Origin: a virus
DNA: 39,687 nt
Direction: 5' to 3' (one strand)
Virus record (IMG/VR): IMGVR_UViG_3300023440_000010
Span: 1 to 39,687 of that record
The position numbers and the translations under genes were made by a program. This document shows positions 30,498 to 37,205 of this stretch, in pieces (the stretch's first letter is position 1; every line of letters begins with the position of its first letter). The notes beneath the pieces are model-generated. The model had not been told where the DNA came from, made no database searches, and saw nothing but the letters and a program-made list of their open reading frames with translations.

Positions 30498-30688
30498 TGG
30501 TACTTACCGTTCTCGCGGTCCACCTGGCGCAGCGTCTCGGGGGTGTCGGCCCCGCTGGCGTAGATGGGCTCGTAGATGGCGCAGTAGCTACGGACCGCGC
30601 CGCCGGAACTTGGCACGCACCCGGCGAGCCCAACGAGAGTCGCCCCGAGCAGCGTCACGCGCGCGTACCGCCTTGCGGATGTCCTCAT
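30467..30688 (-). CDS. o-spanin-like outer-membrane lipoprotein (Rz1 role), 73 aa
   Basis: ATG 30688 lies after GGAGGAGGAGA. A signal peptide ends in the lipobox LAGC (residues 21-24), predicting an outer-membrane lipoprotein of about 50 residues after processing. The mature part has YCAIYEPIYASGADTPETL and CICSDDC, with four or five Cys, a pattern seen in phage Rz1-like proteins. It starts inside the i-spanin gene in a different frame, the usual overlapped Rz/Rz1 arrangement. With the i-spanin it would fuse the two membranes in the last lysis step. Confidence 0.78.
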   Translation of the reverse strand: MRTSARRYARVTLLGATLVGLAGCVPSSGGAVRSYCAIYEPIYASGADTPETLRQVDRENGKYQCICSDDCPE

Positions 30689-30806
30689 TCTCCTCCTCCA
30701 GCGTCCGCCGGATGGCGGCGTCCTTGCCGGCCCGCCTCGCCGCGAAGTAGAACCAGAGCTTGGCGATGATCGGGGCGAGGCGGGCGAACAGGTTGAGCAG
30801 CCACAC
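30588..30806 (-). CDS. i-spanin-like inner-membrane protein (Rz role), 72 aa
   Basis: It starts at GTG 30806 with AAGGAG six bases upstream. Residues 2-24 are hydrophobic (WLLNLFARLAPIIAKLWFYF), followed by a charged coiled-coil region (RRTLEEENEDIRKAVRARDA) and a basic end. Size, TM-plus-coil layout and an o-spanin gene overlapping in another frame support the assignment. It is shorter than lambda Rz (153 aa), so the coil would have to be compact. A holin is the alternative. Confidence 0.65.
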   Translation of the reverse strand: MWLLNLFARLAPIIAKLWFYFAARRAGKDAAIRRTLEEENEDIRKAVRARDAARGDSRWARRVRAKFRRRGP

Positions 30807-30809
30807 GGC

Positions 30810-31145
30810 CTACTCCTTGGACTTCTCCACCAACTCCTTGTCGCGCAGGTGGTCGCTGTCGAGCATCTGGGTGACGGAGTTGAGGAGCTTGTAGTAGCGA
30901 TCCTTCCCGGCCTTCGCCCGGTAGCGATTCAGCCCCCACTGGATCAGGGTGTAGTAGTCGATGGGCTGGCCTGTCTGCTTCTCGACCGAGGCGAGGACGC
31001 CGTGGAGGAAGGCCACCATCTCGTCGTCCCACTTCCAAGGGGTGAGGGCCGCGAGGCGCTTGGCTCGGTTGCTGGCCAGCAGGCTCACCACCAAGGCGAC
31101 GGCGGCGAGCAGTAGGCCGATGTAGGCGATCAGGTTCTCGAACAT
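30810..31145 (-). CDS. Inner-membrane protein with N-terminal TM, possible holin, 111 aa
   Basis: ATG 31145 has GGAGG upstream and its own candidate promoter. Residues 5-26 (LIAYIGLLLAAVALVVSLLA) are one strong TM segment. The remainder is soluble and helical (PWKWDDEMVAFLHGVLASVE), with a basic middle and an acidic/basic end. It is directly followed by the spanins, so it belongs to the lysis/envelope block and may be a holin, antiholin or accessory factor. Confidence 0.7.
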   Translation of the reverse strand: MFENLIAYIGLLLAAVALVVSLLASNRAKRLAALTPWKWDDEMVAFLHGVLASVEKQTGQPIDYYTLIQWGLNRYRAKAGKDRYYKLLNSVTQMLDSDHLRDKELVEKSKE

Positions 31146-31175
31146 CTTCTCAGCACCTCCAGTTCAGTTCTGGGT

Positions 31176-31204
31176 ATGGTAGCACCGGCACGCCCGCATC
31201 ACCA
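31176..31204 (-). promoter_or_regulatory. Candidate promoter of the lysis/envelope block
   Basis: On the minus strand TACCAT (31176-31181), preceded by TGC as an extended -10, lies 17 bp from a weak -35 (TGGTGA, 31199-31204). It occupies the 53-bp gap ahead of 30810-31145 and overlaps the stop of the phosphoesterase gene. Confidence 0.45.
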
Positions 31205-32425
31205 CAGCTCCGAGAACGGGCTGGCGATGATCGGCATCAGCCAGTTGATCCCGAGGCGCTCGTGGACGGTGAAGGCCACCTGGATCGGGGGCTCGTAGGG
31301 CAGGAGCCTCATGCCGCCGTACTCGTCGTGGCCCTTGAGCGTCCCGTTGACCACGAGGCGCCGGTTGGCGATGAAGGTGTGGTGGTGGCCGCACACGAGG
31401 ATGTCGTAGCCCTCGCGCAAGGGGGTGAGCACGGCCGAGTGACGCTTCCGCACGTCGCCCCGCATGATGGGGCCGATGGGGCCGATGATGCCGTCGCCGC
31501 CGATGAAGGAGTCGCCGTGGGTGAGGCGGATGGTGTGGCCAGCCACGCGCAGGGTCACGTCCGGCGCCACCGGGAAGTGGCAGGACACCCGCTCGTCGTC
31601 CTTGAGCAGCAGCTCAAGCATCTGGCAGACCAGCCAGTCGAAGGAGGTGTGGGCCTTGCCCTTGGCGCGGTTGCGCTTGGTGATGCGCCCGTGGTTGCCC
31701 GGCACGCCCCACACGTCCACGCGGCCGAACTCGCCGGCGAGGAAGCGGAGGGCGGCGCCGAGGTGCTCGATCACGTCGCGCACCTGCGCCATCATCTCGA
31801 CCTCGTTGGTAGCCAGCAGCTCCTCGTGGATGCTGCCCGAAATGAGATCCCCGCCCAGCAACACGACGATGCCCGGGTAGGTGTCGTCGTGCCGGAGATG
31901 GGCGAGGAACAGCTCGGACGCCGTAGTTACGACCTCCTTCAGGCGGGCACGCGCGACGGCGAGGTTGTAGCCGTTGAGGCCGCCCATCTCGGCGCTGTCC
32001 ACGCGCTCGCCCCAATGGAGGTCGGACAGTACCAGGACCGGCGTGCCGGGCGCGTGGGCCTTCGGCTGCGCGGCCACCCACTCCGGGATGGCATAGTCGA
32101 TGTCGGTGAGGTGCCCGATGGCTCGGCGCACCCAGGCGGCATCGACCTCCTGCGTTCGCAGGCGCGCCAGCTCGGCACGCAAGTCCTTGATGATGCGCTC
32201 GGCGTCCAGCGGCGTCTCGCGGGCGCGGAGGGCGTCCTCCTTGCCCCGCAGGGCGTAGACGTACATGCGGCCCGAGCGCGCCGCCACCACCTTCCCCAGC
32301 CGCTTGAGGTCGCCCAGCGCCCGCCGCGCGGAGGGCAGCGGCACGCCGAGGAGGGATTCCGCCTCGGCGGCCGTCAACGTGCCTCGGGCAGCGAGCGCAT
32401 CGAGGATGCGGCTGCGCGCGCTCAT
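31199..32425 (-). CDS. Winged-helix/metallophosphoesterase fusion, 408 aa
   Basis: From ATG 32425 (MSARSRILDALAARG), residues 1-60 form a winged helix-turn-helix (TLTAAEAESLLGVPLPSARR, then wing strands KVVAARSGRMYVYAL). A calcineurin-like phosphoesterase follows: LSDLHWGE (Asp 135, His 137), LLGGD (Asp 193), VPGNHGR (Asn 244, His 245), LTHGDS (His 303) and VCGHHHT (His 347, His 349), a full two-metal site. Such enzymes cut phosphodiesters in DNA, RNA or nucleotides (for example SbcD/Mre11, lambda phosphatase). Fusion to a DNA-binding domain points to a DNA or regulatory substrate; that is inferred. The gene before it encodes a similar stand-alone winged helix. Confidence 0.88.
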   Translation of the reverse strand: MSARSRILDALAARGTLTAAEAESLLGVPLPSARRALGDLKRLGKVVAARSGRMYVYALRGKEDALRARETPLDAERIIKDLRAELARLRTQEVDAAWVRRAIGHLTDIDYAIPEWVAAQPKAHAPGTPVLVLSDLHWGERVDSAEMGGLNGYNLAVARARLKEVVTTASELFLAHLRHDDTYPGIVVLLGGDLISGSIHEELLATNEVEMMAQVRDVIEHLGAALRFLAGEFGRVDVWGVPGNHGRITKRNRAKGKAHTSFDWLVCQMLELLLKDDERVSCHFPVAPDVTLRVAGHTIRLTHGDSFIGGDGIIGPIGPIMRGDVRKRHSAVLTPLREGYDILVCGHHHTFIANRRLVVNGTLKGHDEYGGMRLLPYEPPIQVAFTVHERLGINWLMPIIASPFSELW

Positions 32426-32426
32426 G

Positions 32427-32645
32427 CTACACCCGCTGGTACATGTTGTGCGGGCGCCGACTGCCGTGGGCGCGAACCGTCCCGGCGAAGCCGATGCGCT
32501 TGGCACGCTGGAGGCGCCGCAGCATCTCCTTCGCCGCGCCGGGCGTGATGCCCACCTGCTCGGCCACCGCCCGGGACGTGATGGGCGTCGCCGAGCGCGT
32601 GACCACGCGCTCCACCTTGTCGATGATCAGGGCTTTCTTGGTCAT
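32427..32645 (-). CDS. Small winged-helix DNA-binding protein, 72 aa
   Basis: The ATG at 32645 overlaps the polymerase stop (ATGA) and has AAGGAGG. The protein is one winged helix: helix 1 (ALIIDKVERVVTRS), then ITSRAVAEQVGITPGAAKEM as the helix-turn-helix, LRRLQRAKRIGF, and a wing ending NMYQRV. It looks like the N-terminal domain of the following phosphoesterase, so the pair may come from duplication. It could be a replication initiator, regulator or partner of the phosphoesterase. Confidence 0.78.
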   Translation of the reverse strand: MTKKALIIDKVERVVTRSATPITSRAVAEQVGITPGAAKEMLRRLQRAKRIGFAGTVRAHGSRRPHNMYQRV

Positions 32646-34051
32646 GAGACCTCCTTCCAGTTGCTGCCGACTTTCCATTCCCACGGGATGACCATCACGC
32701 GCCCGTTGATGTGCCACTCGACGCGGCACATCGCCAGCACGCGAGGCTCCCACTCCGACCACTCCCCTCTGAACTGGAGGAGCACGCCGTCGTGCGTGTG
32801 CATGAGGAGCTGGAAGTCGGTCGAGTCCAGCTCCCGCCACAACCGCACAAAGACGATGTGATTGGTCCAGGCGATGAGGCTCTGGGGCAGGTGGGCGACC
32901 GCCTCCTTCAGCGTGGAGGGGTCGTGCGGGTTGGCGAAGAACTGTCGGCGGTAGCCGAGCAGGTCGATGCAGCCCGTCGATGCAAGCTGCTCGCGAATCG
33001 TTTCGTGCCACTTGCGGATGCGCGGGAAGGCGGCGAAGTAGCGTTCCTGCGCCTCCTGCACCGCTTGCACCGGCAGGCCCGTCTCGCGCGCGAGGCCGTG
33101 CGGGCTGCCCACGTAGTTCGAGCCGTGCTGGATGCGCTTGCTCACGTCGTAGCGCGACCAGTGCCGGATGAAGTTGGGCTCCTTCGCCAGCGCGAGGTCG
33201 GCCTCGTCGTCCCCCGACCAGCCGGCCTCCGGCCACAGCATCCGCGCGACGATGAGGTGGGTGTTGCCCTCCTCGTGGGCGCGGATGTAGCCCTCGTCGC
33301 CGGAGAGGTAGGCGACCGCGCGCGACTCGGCCCGCTCCTGGTCGCCCTGCGCCATCGTGTAGCCCGGGTCGGGGATGTACATCGAGCGCAGGCGCTTCGT
33401 CTGGTTCTGGAGGTTGGTGCCGTCGCCCAGCGGGGTGCTGGAGGAGCTGGCCCGGAACGTCTCCGTCGCGCCGACGTTGATGCTGCCGCGCATCCGGTCG
33501 CTGCGCGCCCGCGCGCCGAGCGCCGCCAGCAGCTTCCCGTGCTCGCGCGACTCCCGCACCAAGCGGCACACCTCGGCGGCCACGTCCTTGCGCCGCCGGA
33601 TCTCCTTGCGGTCGGCGGCCGGATCGTCCACGGCGACCGCGCGCTTCTCGAAGCGCCGCAGCACCTTCTCGTCGGTGCCGAGGCCGCCGCTCTTGCCCCG
33701 CTGGGGGCGCATCCGCAGCTCCTCGTACAGCCAGTCGCGCAGCTTGGCGGTGGAGATGGCCTTCTCGCCCGACAGCTTCACGCCGGCCAGGCGCTCGGCC
33801 TCCTCGATGCAGCGGCGCACGTCGGCGCGCAGCTCCTTGAGCTTGATCTTGCGCTCGCGCTGGTCGAGGCGGATGCCTCGGAGCTGGACGGCGAGGAAGG
33901 CCGCTTGGATGGCCTTCTCGGCGCGGTAGACGCGCGTTGCGGTTGCGTCGGCGTCGAGCTTGGGCGCGAGGGCGCGGGCGACCTCCCAGGTGACGCAGCA
34001 GTCGAGGCCGTTGTAGGTCCAGCGGCGCTCGGCGGCGGGCGGGATGTGCAT
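32642..34051 (-). CDS. DNA polymerase, family A: exonuclease motif III plus polymerase domain
   Basis: The 469-aa protein starts abruptly near the end of a 3'-5' exonuclease domain: WTYNGLDCCVTWEVA contains the Exo III pattern Y13-x3-D17, but Exo I and II are absent and lie on 35860-36957. The polymerase motifs follow: A, GDQERAESRAVAYLSGD (Asp 237, Glu 242, Arg 244); B, KRIQHGSNYVGSPHGLA (Lys 305, His 309 at the Phe762/Tyr526 place, Tyr 313); C, MHTHDGVLL (His 420, Asp 421; Gly replaces the usual Glu). The ATG at 34051 overlaps the stop of a 25-aa peptide gene. It should copy phage DNA; proofreading would require the partner protein. Confidence 0.9.
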   Translation of the reverse strand: MHIPPAAERRWTYNGLDCCVTWEVARALAPKLDADATATRVYRAEKAIQAAFLAVQLRGIRLDQRERKIKLKELRADVRRCIEEAERLAGVKLSGEKAISTAKLRDWLYEELRMRPQRGKSGGLGTDEKVLRRFEKRAVAVDDPAADRKEIRRRKDVAAEVCRLVRESREHGKLLAALGARARSDRMRGSINVGATETFRASSSSTPLGDGTNLQNQTKRLRSMYIPDPGYTMAQGDQERAESRAVAYLSGDEGYIRAHEEGNTHLIVARMLWPEAGWSGDDEADLALAKEPNFIRHWSRYDVSKRIQHGSNYVGSPHGLARETGLPVQAVQEAQERYFAAFPRIRKWHETIREQLASTGCIDLLGYRRQFFANPHDPSTLKEAVAHLPQSLIAWTNHIVFVRLWRELDSTDFQLLMHTHDGVLLQFRGEWSEWEPRVLAMCRVEWHINGRVMVIPWEWKVGSNWKEVS

Positions 34052-34128
34052 CAGTCCAGCGCCTCCAGCACGAACAGCAGGGCAATCAGCCCCACCACGA
34101 TCAGGCCGATGGCGTCCATCTCGCTCAT
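34051..34128 (-). CDS. 25-aa transmembrane micropeptide
   Basis: ATG 34128 has GGAGG seven bases upstream and overlaps the methyltransferase stop (ATGA). Its own stop overlaps the polymerase start (TGATG). The peptide begins MSEMDAIGLIVVGLIALL and is nearly all one membrane-spanning helix with acidic ends. Perfect packing between two coupled genes and a strong ribosome site argue that it is translated. Its role is unknown; it may be regulatory, or may anchor or couple synthesis. Confidence 0.65.
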   Translation of the reverse strand: MSEMDAIGLIVVGLIALLFVLEALD

Positions 34129-34625
34129 GCCTTGGCCTCCTCCCGCAGATCCCACACCCGCACCATCGGGCTGGCCGTCTGGCGCCAGCGCGAGCCGAAC
34201 AGCACCACCATCGAGCCGAATGGCGGGCTTCCCGCGGCGCCGACGAAGCGCACCCGCGGGCGCAGGAAGGAGATGGAGAGGGCGTGTGGGAACACCGCCT
34301 CGTGGAACCAGCGCGTCGAGGTGTCGGAGGGCAGGAGGGCGACCACCTCGCACAGGCGCGTGCTGGCGCCCCACGTCTCCTCGATGGCCTTGGAGATCCA
34401 TCGCTCCGGCGCGCTGTAGGGCGGGTTCATCCAGCACCGCCCGTACCACGGCAGCACGAGCGAATCGTCGGCAGGGCTGAAGAACTGCCGACACTTTGTG
34501 TTCGCCTCGGTGGCGCACACGTCGAGGTTGAACTCGCCGAAGCGCCGGACGCAGGCGTTGAACAGCCAGTCGGGAGTCTCCCACTCGTCGCCGGGGCCGC
34601 TTCGGGCCTTCTGGAAAGCGTGCAT
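34125..34625 (-). CDS. Phage N6-adenine DNA methyltransferase (Dam-like)
   Basis: It transfers methyl from S-adenosylmethionine to adenine in DNA. The 166-aa protein shows the phage Dam family start DEWETPDWLFNACVRRFG, then FNLDVCATEANTKC, and the catalytic CWMNPPYS motif (NPPY) near residue 68. PPFGSMVVLFG is near the end. The size is typical for the phage family. It probably protects phage DNA from host restriction, together with the ArdA-like protein. It lies inside the gene group separating the two polymerase parts. Confidence 0.9.
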   Translation of the reverse strand: MHAFQKARSGPGDEWETPDWLFNACVRRFGEFNLDVCATEANTKCRQFFSPADDSLVLPWYGRCWMNPPYSAPERWISKAIEETWGASTRLCEVVALLPSDTSTRWFHEAVFPHALSISFLRPRVRFVGAAGSPPFGSMVVLFGSRWRQTASPMVRVWDLREEAKA

Positions 34626-34628
34626 CGC

Positions 34629-34820
34629 TCAGTCCTCCAGTCTCTCCATCCACTCAGCGAACTGCGCCACGGTCGCCTCGATGCGGTCCAGGCGCACTTC
34701 CAGCGCGCGCCGAGCGACGCGCTCCTTCCACAGTTGGGCGTTGAGCACGCCGAGTGCCCCACGCACGCTCTCCAGCTCATGGCGCAGCTTGTGCACCTTC
34801 TGCTCAGCCTTCTTGCCCAT
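34629..34820 (-). CDS. Small coiled-coil protein, 63 aa
   Basis: ATG 34820 (MGKKAEQKVHKLRHE) overlaps the previous stop (TGATG), and GGAGG lies eight bases upstream; a GTG one codon earlier is possible. The whole protein is heptad-like (KLRHELESVRGALGVLNAQL, LEVRLDRIEATVAQFAEW), predicting a coiled-coil dimer. No family was recognised. Confidence 0.7.
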   Translation of the reverse strand: MGKKAEQKVHKLRHELESVRGALGVLNAQLWKERVARRALEVRLDRIEATVAQFAEWMERLED

Positions 34821-35209
34821 CACTTCGCCCTCCGCAGCGGCGCCACCTTGCCCTCGGGAGGCGAGGGCGCCTGATCGGGCGGCCGATCATCCACCGTCCC
34901 AGGCCGCGGCATGATCTTCTCCTCCAGCAGGCGCAGGATGTTCCAGGCGGCGAAGGCGAGGTGGTCGATCTCGAAGCCGGCCTTCTTCGCCTCGGAGTCG
35001 TACTCCACGCGGCTCATGGAGGCGAGCATGTGCCGGCGCGCCGCGCTGTAGGACTCGCTGTAGGGCGCACCCTTGAGGTAGTTGTAGGGAGCGTACTTCT
35101 TGGCGCCGTACTCGAACACGCGGGCCACCTCGCGCAGGGCGTGGGGGAAGGTGTCCAGGTAGTGGAGCTGGGGCTTGCCCGCGTCGTGGCGCATCGCTCG
35201 CTCGGCCAT
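34820..35209 (-). CDS. dATP/dGTP diphosphohydrolase-like protein, 129 aa
   Basis: ATG 35209 (MAERAMRHDAGKPQ) has GGAGG upstream. The pattern MRHDAGKPQLHYLD, VARVFEYGAKKYAPYNYLKG, SAARRHMLASM, then DHLAFAAWNILRLLE matches the phage dGTP/dATP diphosphohydrolase domain, an all-helical MazG-like fold whose acidic/His residues bind metal. It would lower certain purine dNTPs. In 2-aminoadenine phages a related enzyme accompanies PurZ, but no PurZ is present here. It is probably part of a dNTP-pool module with 35209-35601. Confidence 0.8.
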   Translation of the reverse strand: MAERAMRHDAGKPQLHYLDTFPHALREVARVFEYGAKKYAPYNYLKGAPYSESYSAARRHMLASMSRVEYDSEAKKAGFEIDHLAFAAWNILRLLEEKIMPRPGTVDDRPPDQAPSPPEGKVAPLRRAK

Positions 35210-35601
35210 CACTCGTCCTCCTCCGCCTCGCGGAGCAGCAGTTGCCACTCCATATCCTCAAACATCCACTGCACGTCGTAGTAGGCGATGGGCTTGCGCA
35301 TCTTCTTGAACCACACGATCTCGTGCTTCACCCCGATGCTCTTGTCCCAGCCGGGGAGCTGCCCCACCACCAGCAGACTGCAGTTCGTGGCGAAGGCGTA
35401 GTCGTGCTCCAGCCACCAGTCCATCAGGTGGTTGCCAATCTCCTCCTCAATGGGCACGGTCATGGCGATGGGGGCGAACACCCGCCAGCCCATCTTCATC
35501 AGCTCGCCGGCGATGCGCGCCGAGGCGCGGAAGCGCAGCTCACGCACGCGCGGACTCGGATGGCTGTAGGGGGTGGCGAGGTAGATAAGGGGCTTAGCCA
35601 T
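35209..35601 (-). CDS. DUF1937-like nucleoside deoxyribosyltransferase-fold protein, 130 aa
   Basis: From ATG 35601 (MAKPLIYLATPYSHPS), the sequence IYLATPYSHP, then GWRVFAPIAMTVPIEEE, then NCSLLVVGQLPGWDKSIGVK and a late Glu (HEIVWF) match the DUF1937 family, related to nucleoside 2-deoxyribosyltransferases and DNMP hydrolases. It may cleave or exchange bases on (deoxy)nucleotides. It overlaps the gene upstream by eight bases and the diphosphohydrolase start downstream (TGATG). Confidence 0.8.
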   Translation of the reverse strand: MAKPLIYLATPYSHPSPRVRELRFRASARIAGELMKMGWRVFAPIAMTVPIEEEIGNHLMDWWLEHDYAFATNCSLLVVGQLPGWDKSIGVKHEIVWFKKMRKPIAYYDVQWMFEDMEWQLLLREAEEDE

Positions 35602-35860
35602 CGCCCAGATCCTCGAACACGTCGCCCGCCTGGCGGCGCTTGCCATTCTCGTAGGGGGCGACCACGCGCCGGAAGAACTCGGCCTTGGTGCTTTCGAGTG
35701 CGCCGAGCACCTCGGCGAAGGTGATGTATGAGCGTCCGCACGTCTTGACGTACTGGACGCAGAGGCGCGCCACCTGGAACGACAGCTCGCCGGCGACGCG
35801 CGCCGCCGCCTCGGGGCGGGGCTCCAGCATCGCTCGCTTCGTCTTGGGGATGTAGGGCAT
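35594..35860 (-). CDS. DUF6899-like conserved phage protein, 88 aa
   Basis: ATG 35860 overlaps the stop of the UDG/exonuclease gene (TGATG). The family pattern is clear: YIPKTKRAMLEPRPEA, GELSFQVARLCVQYV, GRSYITFAEVLGALESTKAE, FFRRVVAPYENGKRRQAGDV. This small protein is common in phage replication and nucleotide-metabolism blocks, and its function is unknown. Confidence 0.8.
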   Translation of the reverse strand: MPYIPKTKRAMLEPRPEAAARVAGELSFQVARLCVQYVKTCGRSYITFAEVLGALESTKAEFFRRVVAPYENGKRRQAGDVFEDLGDG

Positions 35861-36957
35861 CACTCGTCCCTCTTGCCTGTTGAGGCCCCCGCCCCGCGCA
35901 TCAGCTTCCACGAGGGGAAGTTGGTGTAGAGCGAGCCGAGGGTCGCCAAATCCTTCTTCAGCTCGGGGAACAGGGCGTGGTGCATGAGGCGGGTGTCGTC
36001 CACCCAGCCGCGCACCTGCACGCGCCAGTGCTCCCACAGCCAGTGTACGTCGTAGGCGCCGTTCTGGAGCACCTTGTGGAAGGCGGGGTTGGTGAGGAAC
36101 TCGCCGATGGCGAGCCGCGCCTCCAGCTCCTCCTCGGCCGTGCGCCAGTAGGAGGTGCCGCGCGGGAGGATGGTGAACGGGACCACGAGGGCGCGCGCCG
36201 CCGAGGGCGCGAAGCCGATGCAGTCGATCTCCCCCTTCGCCGTCTCGATGTCCACGGCCACCAGCCCGCCCGGCTGCACGTGCTCTCTCAGCCACTGGCG
36301 CACCTGCTCGGGCGACTGCGCCACGGTGATCTCGGGCGAGGGCGCCGCCTCCAGCTCGCCACTCGCGGCCCGGGCAATGTCCGCCCAGATGAAGGTGCGG
36401 TGGTGCGGGTTGCCGTGGAGGACGCTCGCCGGGTGGTAGGTGGGGATGACCTTGAGGCCCGGCACGAGCACGCAATCGTGGACCGTCCCGCGGATCTTGG
36501 CCACCTTGCCGCTCGGCGCGATGCGCAGCAGCGCCCAGATGGCCGTCGCCCCGAGGGCCACCACGCAGCGCGGCGCAGCCTTCTCCAAGTCGGCGGCGAG
36601 GGCGGGCAGCACCTCCTCGACCAGCTCCGGTGGGATGTAGGCTCCTGAGTCTATCGCGATGCGCGACCACTCGTGCCACGTGCTGCCCTCGCACTCCTCC
36701 AGCTCCGCTTGGACGACGCGCCGCGGCTTGCTGATCCGCTTCACGTCGTTGCGCGGCAGCTTGAAGGAGAACACGTTGCCGACGAAGCAGTCCCAGCGGC
36801 TCACGTCGGCAGCGTGCAGGATGCCGTTCAGGAGGCGGCCGGCCGGCCCGACGAAGGGGCGACCCTTCACCTCCTCCAAGTCCCCCGGCGCCTCGCCCAC
36901 CAGCGCGATGCGGGCGGGCAGCTCCCGAGGCCACTCGTTGGGGACGGTTCGCGTCAC
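35860..36957 (-). CDS. Uracil-DNA glycosylase domain fused to 3'-5' exonuclease motifs I and II
   Basis: From GTG 36957 (GTGA overlap with the previous stop) it is 365 aa. Residues 17-195 resemble family 4-type UDGs: GEAPGDLEEVKGRPFVGPAG (21-40) and YHPASVL (174-180). The four Fe-S cysteines of family 4 are not evident. Residues 230-355 are the DnaQ-like exonuclease of family A polymerases: Exo I, VAVDIETA (Asp 236, Glu 238), and Exo II, LQNGAYDVHWL (Asn 299, Asp 303), then DDTRLMHHALFPELKKDLAT. It stops before Exo III, which opens the polymerase gene at 34051. Intact phage polymerases with UDG-exo-pol order are known, so this looks like one enzyme split in two. Confidence 0.88.
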   Translation of the reverse strand: MTRTVPNEWPRELPARIALVGEAPGDLEEVKGRPFVGPAGRLLNGILHAADVSRWDCFVGNVFSFKLPRNDVKRISKPRRVVQAELEECEGSTWHEWSRIAIDSGAYIPPELVEEVLPALAADLEKAAPRCVVALGATAIWALLRIAPSGKVAKIRGTVHDCVLVPGLKVIPTYHPASVLHGNPHHRTFIWADIARAASGELEAAPSPEITVAQSPEQVRQWLREHVQPGGLVAVDIETAKGEIDCIGFAPSAARALVVPFTILPRGTSYWRTAEEELEARLAIGEFLTNPAFHKVLQNGAYDVHWLWEHWRVQVRGWVDDTRLMHHALFPELKKDLATLGSLYTNFPSWKLMRGAGASTGKRDE

Positions 36958-37133
36958 GAGCGCCCAGCCTCCAAGCGCATTGCCGCCAGCACCATCTCAC
37001 GCGCCTGGCGCAGGCGCACCTGCGCGGTCGGCGCGATGGAGTCGTCCCGCGCCAAGTTGCCGAGCTGCGCCGCGAGACCCGCCAGGCGATGGCTCACCGG
37101 GAACTCTCGGCGCTTCTTCCCGCTCTCCTTCAT
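36954..37133 (-). CDS. Small basic protein, 59 aa
   Basis: ATG 37133 (MKESGKKRREFPVSHRL) has GAGGAGG about six bases upstream, and its stop overlaps the UDG gene start (GTGA, 36954-36957). The N-terminus is basic and the rest helical (AGLAAQLGNLARDDSIAPTA, then QVRLRQAREMVLAAM). It may bind nucleic acid, perhaps with the ssDNA-binding candidate upstream. Unrecognised, but the ribosome site and overlap make it convincing. Confidence 0.72.
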   Translation of the reverse strand: MKESGKKRREFPVSHRLAGLAAQLGNLARDDSIAPTAQVRLRQAREMVLAAMRLEAGRS

Positions 37134-37205
37134 CCCTCACCTCCTCGGAACGGCGACCGACTGCCCGCCTCTGCGCGGCCTGTCGGCCGCCGTCCCTTCT
37201 TGCAC

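Noticed and set aside
34820-35209. Evidence for a 2-aminoadenine (Z) genome from the dATP/dGTP diphosphohydrolase-like gene
   Set aside because: No PurZ (adenylosuccinate synthetase-like) gene was found in any frame, and this diphosphohydrolase family is common in ordinary phages.
35860-36957. Split intein as cause of the divided polymerase
   Set aside because: The UDG-exonuclease protein ends ...ASTGKRDE with no intein N-terminal block, and the polymerase starts directly at the exonuclease motif with no intein C-terminal His-Asn/Ser-Cys junction.
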